Shown here: one piece after another, positions 57,275-64,000 of the stretch
Layout of the letters: the number at the start of each line of letters is the position of its first letter
How positions within the stretch are numbered: the stretch's first letter is position 1
From: Diphasiastrum complanatum
Lineage: Eukaryota > Streptophyta > Lycopodiopsida > Lycopodiales > Lycopodiaceae
Direction: 5' to 3'
NCBI GenBank assembly: GCA_029204225.1
Contig: MU831843.1
Location: 37,136-101,135 of the forward strand
Length of the DNA: 64,000 nt
The notes under the pieces: model-generated
Told to the model about the DNA's origin: nothing
What the model saw: the letters and a program-made list of their open reading frames with translations, nothing else
The model's database searches: none
Position numbers and translations under genes: made by a program

Positions 57275-58491
57275 TGTTGTAAAGCTATCTTCATAAGCAT
57301 TACTTCCGGTGCCACTGGCGCCAACATTGTCCCCGGCGCCAGCAGCGCCCCTGCTGCTCCCGGCGCCACTGTGACCAGAATCCAGCCGGCGCCAAGTTCC
57401 TATGGCTGAAAATCTTTGATCGGTTCTAGCGAAGTCCAGAGAGCTCAGATCGATGTGCAATCACCTCACACGATCTAGACATGATTAAAGGAAACCTGGG
57501 GATCAATAAAATCTAGAGAGAGAAAATGACTTTCTAGAAAGATAAAATTCTAGAGAGAGAAAAACGTGCTTTACCAGCTTGGGTAGAGTGCTTGGTATGA
57601 GGGGGGGTGCCGAATCCCACCAATACTATAGGGGAGTGCGGGTTGCGACTCAGGGCGAGCTCCAACCAAGTCTCAGCCTCCCTTGCTGGAATGTTGTCAT
57701 GGCTCTCGCCTTGGCATGCTAGCGCCTCGGAGACTAGGGTCGGTCACACACTTGAAATGTAACCTTCTCAGATTTATCAATAAAGTGGGATTTTTCTCAA
57801 ACTGACTCTGATTACCTTTTGGGTTTCAGTGTTCGGTAAAAGCGCCAGTTGTAAGGTCGCTTCAAAATTTTTAAGTTGGCACATAGCTGAGGGTCGTATT
57901 CCGGGACGTCAGCGGTATGTCGTCTGGACCATTCGATCCGTGGCGCCAGTGGTATGCTGTTGGGACCATTTGGTCCAGGAACTACTTGTCTCCATATCTG
58001 TCGCGGCTTGTGGTTCTGAGTGTTCCTTGCATGAACGTGAATGGGTTAAGCTCTTGGGAGACGGGCTCTAACCTGTCGGCTGAGTTGGATGGCTTGCTTG
58101 GGTGGAAGTTACCTGTTTATGGCTGTCCAGTCTGGCGTGGTGCCAGGTTGGTTTCCAGCGCTCGTGACGAAGCTTTCAGTTGGTTAAGTTTGATGTAAGT
58201 CATACCGCTTGCTTGGAATGGATGTTACTCGTTTGTAACGAGGCTTCGAGTTGGTTAAGTTTGATGTATGTCGGACGGCTTGCTTGGAGGGAAGTCACCC
58301 ACATCGGGACCCCCGATCTGGCATGGCGCTAGGTTGGATCTCAATGTTGGTTTTCGGAACTTCAAGTTGGTTAAGTCTGATCATTGTTGGCGATTTGGCT
58401 GCTTGTATGTCAAGTGGGTTTGGATGGCAAGAGTTGAAAGCTGGGAAGATAAGTTGTGGTTCCCGGCTCCCTTTGGGATGCCTGCGCTACA
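57275..58491 (+). repeat. Element F 3' LTR
   Basis: 1217 bp with the same ends as the 5' LTR. The TCACC duplication follows at 58492. A plus-strand open frame (58251-59108) reads out of this LTR into gypsy G2; this is a chance join. Confidence 0.93.
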
Positions 58492-60297
58492 TCACCAGAG
58501 CACAAAAGCAAAAAGAACCAATAGTGGATCCAGTGTCTGCTGATTCTATTCCATTGAACGAAACTCCAACAAGATCAGGAGTCTATCCAAATCTTAATGC
58601 AGAAAAACGAAGATATCAAGATATAAGACAGTGGATTAAACATCTGCAAGAAGAAGAGGAACTTGAAGCTGCTAAAGTAACAGCTGCAGTTCGATCTTCA
58701 CCATTGCAGCCTCCAAGAAATTTACGTACAAATATGAATGGTCAATTACATCATTACAAAGAACTCTTCAAGATGACTGAACCGGGGACACAGCATATAG
58801 AATTACTCATGAACATTTTGTCTAGCAAGATCAATATTTCATTGGGAGAGATCCTAAAGTTGGTGCCAAAAGCTAAAGAAGTCTTAGCGCAAAAGTTAGC
58901 TGAAGAAGAACTAGAAGTCCAAAGTGAACAAAAGAATATCACTCTGCCGATACAACATAGACAATTTTCTAAAGAAACAGCCGTGATAGATGGCAGTTCA
59001 GGACTTAACCTGATTTCTACAAAGTTATGTACAAAATGGGGCCTTACAAAGATTAAGCCTGCTACTTTTGCTATCAAGCTAGCGGATCAAACGACAGTTT
59101 GTCCATGAGGAATGGTGGAAGATATACCTGTCAGGATTGCAGGAGTACAATTTGTCATTCCTTTTGTCACGATGGACTTACCAGAAGCACCAAATGTCTA
59201 TCGAGTTTTATTAGGACGTCCATGGTTACAAGTTGCGCAAGTGATTCATAACTGGGGTACCGGAAAAATCACTTTTGAAAATCGTGAACGTGCAGTTAAA
59301 GTTGATCCTACGACTTGGACTCTCAAATTAGTGGTTCAAAAAGCGGATGACGATTCATAAACAACATATCACACTTGTCATCGACCAGAGAAAAAATTTT
59401 AGCTTACTACGATTCTCAAATGGATACTGTCAATTGGAATGGAGCTCTTGCAACAATTGATTGTACAGCAGGATATATGTGTCAACAAGATATTCAATCA
59501 GAGTTGAGCGAGATTTCCTTATTAGATCGAACTTTGGATACACCAATCACGTTTCCACTAAATATGCTGAATGTAGCCTGGATATCAATGGAACCTATAC
59601 CAGATCCAATTGAGGATGATCTCATACCAATGAGCCATGCCTTAACTTATGATGGCAATGCAGAACTTACGGATGAATAGATTCTACATCATATGGATCC
59701 GACCAGATTTGGAGTGCGTAATGTTCTTGATGAACCAACAATCAAACCGCCCAAAGCAGTTATATTGAAGGGAGGCAAGATCACAGGTTCGATAATGAAG
59801 AAACAAGCTAAGCACCATTATAATACGGTCCTAAAATGGGAAAATCCCTTCAAAGGAAGTGCCACCTCTATAGGATAAAGGCAAAGGAAAAGTCAAGAAT
59901 GATCCTTCAAGTTAGATTTCCAGAAGACATCATTATCTAGGAATTCTTCACCTATGAAGAAAGATTTATCATCCCGAAAGTCATCACCTCCACGATCAAT
60001 TCTTGCTAAGAAGGCTAAACAAAGATTCAAGACAAGTCCTTTCGAAAAAGAACAGGCAAATGTAGTCCAGCATGATATGCCAGAGCATTTTAAACGTTAT
60101 ACACTGGATGAGGTGGTTATCATGTTACCTAAAGCACATTGTGAACCTGAAGAACACATGCCGGAATCTAAAGAGATTTACGATGGTCTAGCTAGGACGT
60201 AGCCAATGAATCTTGCTGAACTAGGAGAACCGAAAAAGATTGTACAAGTGGGATCACAACTTACTCCTGAACAGTATCAAGCACTCCGTTTGTTACT
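58492..60297 (+). pseudogene. Gypsy G2, part 2: protease and linker to the start of RT
   Basis: G2 resumes after element F and runs parallel to G1 from 42655 on. It keeps the protease motif VIDGSSGLNLIS (about 58984) that G1 lacks. It carries stops at about 59108, 59358, 59680 and 60200. The uninterrupted site AGAAGACATCATT at about 59921 corresponds to the Copia-D target in G1. The sequence breaks off after EQYQALRLLL at about 60297, before the RT domain, where CACTA-like sequence begins. Confidence 0.82.
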
Positions 60298-60560
60298 CGC
60301 ATCCGACCACCCGTACTTAGTTTGAAAGTTCAAAAGTAATAAGCATCGCAACTTTGACACTTGTCCACCCTCGTACAAAGGAGTGGATGAGAATTCACTC
60401 ATCGTCTCCACTTCCCTCATCAACGTGGGTTCGGGTGGGTTTGTGAAGAATGCATCCATCATGTCATCCATGTCGCCCTCATGATCATGCATTGTGAATG
60501 GCACATTCTCATGTATTGTGTCTCCTTGACACATATCTTCGTTCAAGTCCGCACGTGCAC
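60290..60560 (-). pseudogene. CACTA transposase N-terminal fragment (TNP2-like)
   Basis: A minus-strand frame reads MHDHEGDMDDMMDAFF, TPLYEGGQVSKLRCLLLL and KYGWSDAS. This is the pattern of the N-terminal part of plant CACTA transposases (acidic DDM region, TPLYxG, L-L, GWSD). It is broken on both sides. It covers the opposite end of the protein from the 33.8-35.0 kb relic, so the two could come from the same family but not from a single insertion. Confidence 0.6.
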
Positions 60561-61229
60561 ACGGGAAAAGTGGTGGCCTCTCGCACGTCTGAATCTTGTC
60601 GATTGCACGGCAACGTCTGGTTGACTTCTTCGATGGTCATGTGAATGTGAGTCATCATCCTACACAAAAAAAAGTGCAACAACAGTCAAGTAGAACAATA
60701 GAAGACCACCAAATACATACAAGATAAATGTGCATTCAATAATTAGCAATGTTAAGTTTGCAAACATCAAGCACAGTGAAAGATAGATACATAAAACTCA
60801 CCGAAGACTTTGACTTCGGGCTGCACAAATAATGACTCTATCTTGATCTATCCATACATGCAAACGTGTGATATATTAATACGTCAATCTTGTTGCAATG
60901 CATACTTACATCATGTACATAGGCATGGTATTCTCTGGTGAGCTAGGCCTCTGATCCAATCTGTGATGGTCCAGCTTCATCATCTGAAGAAGAAGAATGT
61001 GAACTCGCCATTTGCATCGGTCCACCTTGTCAAGTAACAATGGATCACAAACAAAATTAGAGAGCAACATTTGATAACAAATTGAATACACATATACCAA
61101 ATTAAGACTGTCGCTAAGCTTGACGTGCTTATCAGAAACCAGAATCATGTTATTGGTTTATTCATTGACATACACCACATAACCCGAAAACATAATTTTA
61201 TTAGGATGAGTGAGGTCTGGTAATCGGCT
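60561..61229. other. Non-coding stretch
   Basis: Minus-strand frames with Ser/Asp-rich segments (for example ASSHSSSSDDEAG, about 61010-60970) may be further decayed CACTA coding sequence or exons. No terminal inverted repeat was recognised. Confidence 0.35.
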
Positions 61230-62173
61230 TGGGTTTTAGAAAATAGAGCTTAGGGTTTAGGGTTTAGAATTTAGGGTAAGAGATATGTAATCGGATTTAC
61301 GATTATAGGGCTGTAGGGCTCAGAGCTTAAGGTTTAGGATCTAGGGTTTAGAGTCCAAGATTCAAGGTTTATAGTTTAGGGATAAGAGTTTAGGATTTAG
61401 GGTCTAGGGTTTAGGGTTCAAAATTTAGGATCTAAGATTTTGGGTCTAGGATTGAGGGTGTAGGGTTTAGGGTTTAGGGTTTTAGAGTTTAGGTTTCAGA
61501 GTATAGGGTTTAGGATTTGATATTTAAAGTTAAGGTTCTAGAATTTAGGGTTTAGAATTTAAGATTTTGGGTTCATGGTTCAGAGTCTAGGGTTTAGGGT
61601 CTAGGGTTTAGGGTTCAAAATTCAGGGTTTAGGGTTGGGATTTAAGATTTTGGGTCCAGGACCCAAGGTTAAGATTTGGAGTTTAGGATTCAGGGTTTAG
61701 TGTTTAGAGTTTACGGTCTAGGGATTTAGGATCTAGGGTTTGGGATTTAGAAATCTAGGGAAGGGGCATCAAAATAACTCTCAAAAATCTGGGACCCTCA
61801 TATGCTTTAGGATCTAGAGTTTAGAGTCTAGGGTCTAGGGTCTAGGGTCTAGGATCTAGGGTCTAGGTTCTAGGGTTTAGGATTTGGGATTTAGAATTTT
61901 GGGTCTAGAGTCTAGTGTTTAGAATTTATGATTTTGGGTTAAGGGTGTAGTGTCTCAGATTTAAGGGTTTGGGTTAAGGGTCCAGGGTCCAGGTTTAGGG
62001 TTTGGAGTTTAGGGTTCAGAATTCAGGGTTTAGGATTTAGGATTTAGTATTTGATATTTTAAGTTCGGGGGTCCAAGGTCTAGAGTTTAGGGTTTAGGAT
62101 TATAAATTTTGTGCTCAAGGTTTAGGAGGCTTTAGGGTCTAGGGTCTAGTATTTGCAGTTTAGGGATCTAGGG
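61230..62173 (+). repeat. Degenerate telomere-like (TTTAGGG)n array
   Basis: About 0.94 kb built almost entirely from TTTAGGG and close variants (TCTAGGG, TTTAGGA, TTCAGGG, TTTAGAG), G-rich on the plus strand. Perfect neighbouring heptamers are few. A different spacer, CTAGGGAAGGGG followed by AATAA-CCTCAAAAA, occurs twice (about 61755 and 62167). It is an interstitial telomere-like repeat and not an active telomere. Confidence 0.9.
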
Positions 62174-63160
62174 AAGGGGACCTCGGAATAATAACCCTCA
62201 AAAACTTGTGACTATGAGATCTCACTATTTTTTAAAGGTAGCAATTTTAGAAATTTATGGGGATCTTATATGGGTATCATAAAAATTATTGCTGAAGCAA
62301 GCTTATAGGTTGATGCCGAAGAAAAGTAGTTAAATGCCAATTACATCGATGTTTTAAGACTTATAAATTCTTTTATTATGATGAGCATAATTTAGCAGAT
62401 AAAAATTAGTTTTGTTTAATGCACTATTCTTTAAGAAGGCTAGGGAATATAAAAACTGGCAATGTTTGATAATTGTGTGATTTTAGAATGCAACATTTTT
62501 TAGTTAAAAAGTTTTAGAAGGCATGAAATTTCAAAAGCCGACATCCATTAGGGATATCAAAGGAAAACTGATCTGGATATGTGGGATTTTAGCATTTAGT
62601 GAGGGCCTCAAAACAGACCTCGAAGTACTGAATCTAATTTGAGGGTTATACCGAGGATCATACCGATTCTTGATAATTTTGAAATCTTTGTCCATTGTCG
62701 TGGCATTTTCAAAAGGAAATAGGAGTGGGTGATGGTATCAAGAGACGTACCTGCTGCCTTTGTCTCCACCTTTGTGTGGTTGATCCTTATTCACCCTCTT
62801 TATCCTCCTCACTTTTGATTGTGCCTCTTGCTTTTGTTTTAGCTTCCTCCTCTTGCTCTTGTTCACCTCATTGCTCCTCTTACTCTATGCTCCCTCCTTG
62901 CTCCTCTTAGTCTTTCTTCTCCTTGCAAACTCAAGTGGTAAGCTCAAGAAGAAAAATGAAGGTGGGGGATGGGTGATTATTGGATGTAAATCAATCTCTC
63001 TTTTCATCTCTTTTTCTCACTCTCTCCTTCTCTCACATCTTAGTCTCCATCTCATTGTGATTACAGTTTGGTTTTATTGACTCCACATTTTATATGCAGG
63101 TTCTTTTTTAGGCATAGGTGTCAACGAATCTACAAACCACTATTAAGATAACAAAGAAGT
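62174..63160. other. Non-coding stretch with pyrimidine-rich segment
   Basis: AT-rich, then a CT-rich stretch (about 62740-63050) with frames full of Leu, Ser and Cys that look compositional. No domain was recognised. Confidence 0.4.
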
Positions 63161-63171
63161 CAGAATGACCA

Positions 63172-63395
63172 TCGGAATAGGCGGATCTGCGGGATTTAGT
63201 ATAGCAGCACCTATTCTAATGGGTATTCCCATGGCTTATTTTCTATTCATCGGATGATTTATGGTGTTGCATTTTGCCGTAGATCCAGATATTCTGTTGC
63301 GGATTCAGATGTTCAGATAGTCGGAATAGGCGGATCTCTTAGATTCAGTATAGCATCGCCTATTCTGATGGCTATTTCGAATCCAATTCTTTCCA
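63172..63395 (+). repeat. 149-bp duplicated unit with internal inverted repeat
   Basis: TCGGAATAGGCGGATCT at 63172 recurs at 63321. Each copy also carries AGTATAGCA then a CCTATTCT block, so GAATAGGCG faces CGCCTATTC within the second copy. Each unit could form a short stem-loop. Confidence 0.65.
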
Positions 63396-63908
63396 AGCTT
63401 GTGTAGATCCAAGTTTTTTCATAGTATCTATATTAGTTTTATTTGTTGTAGATCCAGATCCAGTACAGTTCTGAGATCTATATATCTTTGTTGTTCTTTG
63501 TGTAGATTTAGCTTTTGCTTTGAGTGGATTTGATTTTTTTCATATTTGTTTTGTGAAGTTTTAGATTGTTGCAAGAATATTTTTTTGTGGTAATATACTT
63601 AAGAACTTCAATATTGGTTTTTGTTTTGTAGGTTTGTTTGCTGATTTCTAGGACGATCACCATCAAAGCAGCTGAGGAGCACATTCGGTAGCAGATCCTA
63701 GGTACTAACAGGATCGAATGGAAGTTGGAATGTACGATGCTATTTTCAACAATATACCAGTGTCTATTCCAACATCTAAATCGATGACAAATTTGTGAAT
63801 TTTTTGAGCTTTCAAGTGACAGATCTGTGAATTTTTTGATAGATTTGTTTAGCTTAGGTGTTTTTTTTGGCAGATTTTTCCATTGTGATGAATAGATTTA
63901 TGCTTATA

Positions 63909-63910
63909 AG

Positions 63911-64000
<90 letters not shown>
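63909..64000. repeat. (GA)n microsatellite running off the window end
   Basis: Starts AAGAAGAGAGAGAGAAAG and continues as pure GA to the last base, so its true length is unknown. Confidence 0.95.

Larger units (their letters stand above)
53724..58491 (+). mobile_element. Element F: non-autonomous LTR retrotransposon (LARD-like)
   Basis: A 4768-bp element with two 1217-bp LTRs, a TGGTATCAGAGCC primer site (54943) two bases after the left LTR, a purine-rich AAAGGTGGGGTGGA tract before the right LTR and a perfect TCACC duplication. The 2.33-kb interior has no recognisable Gag, protease, RT or integrase and only short chance frames. It fits the LARD class (large retrotransposon derivative), which is mobilised by proteins of another element. 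It is inserted in gypsy G2. The LTRs have diverged by mostly transitional changes, so it is older than Copia-1. Confidence 0.92.

Noticed and set aside
58251-59108. A 285-codon open frame
   Set aside because: It starts in the LTR of element F and runs into gypsy G2 across the target duplication, a chance in-frame join.
42619-60297. An integrated plant pararetrovirus, suggested by tandem gag-pol without LTRs
   Set aside because: A retroviral-type integrase with zinc site and catalytic motifs is present and no movement protein or caulimovirus-type coat region was seen, so a gypsy element is the better reading.
61230-62173. A chromosome end (true telomere)
   Set aside because: Repeats are too degenerate, and non-telomeric sequence continues on both sides.

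Overview
The window is plant nuclear DNA, almost certainly from a land plant with a large, repeat-rich genome. A gymnosperm would fit the long introns and the deep nesting of old LTR retrotransposons, but the lineage is an inference and not proven. I see no bacterial-style operons, CRISPR arrays, rRNA or tRNA genes. One recognisable host gene is present: a LysM receptor-like gene on the minus strand (31933 leftwards) with three confidently placed exons and a possible terminal exon at 24.7-24.9 kb. Nearly everything else is transposable-element sequence.

Layout. 1-3745 (minus): an internally gutted Ty1/copia element (Copia-A) next to an older copia fragment with its LTR and primer-binding site. 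3982-10412 (plus): an intact copia element (Copia-1) with apparently identical 655-bp LTRs, an ATGAG target duplication and one uninterrupted 1317-codon gag-pol ORF. 11866-17551 (plus): a decayed copia element (Copia-C). 18070-18243: a copia RT scrap. 18241-20600 (minus): a gypsy pol with its integrase core deleted. 20605-23390 (minus): a decayed copia 3' half (Copia-E). 23551-23754: 102 GA dinucleotides. 24689-31933 (minus): the LysM gene. 33770-34960 (minus): a CACTA transposase relic. 35736-37908 (plus): a 5'-truncated copia of the Copia-A family with its LTR.

42619-60297 (plus) is a nested block built on two LTR-less gypsy segments, G1 and G2, joined head to tail. G1 was split by Copia-D (44043-49437, minus; perfect AAGAC duplication), and Copia-D itself carries a 721-bp palindromic MITE-like insertion. 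G2 was split by a 4.77-kb non-autonomous LTR element (53724-58491; TCACC duplication, 1217-bp LTRs, no recognisable gag or pol). To the right lie another CACTA fragment (60.3-60.6 kb), about 0.94 kb of degenerate TTTAGGG-like telomeric repeat (61.23-62.17 kb), a 149-bp duplication, and a GA tract running off the end.

Functionally, Copia-1 is the only element that looks able to encode its own mobility proteins. The LysM gene would act at the cell surface in chitin or peptidoglycan perception. I found no convincing new multi-gene system. The most unusual items are the pristine Copia-1, the LTR-less gypsy tandem with four zinc knuckles in its Gag, the long-hairpin MITE, the large protein-less LTR element, and the split LysM gene.
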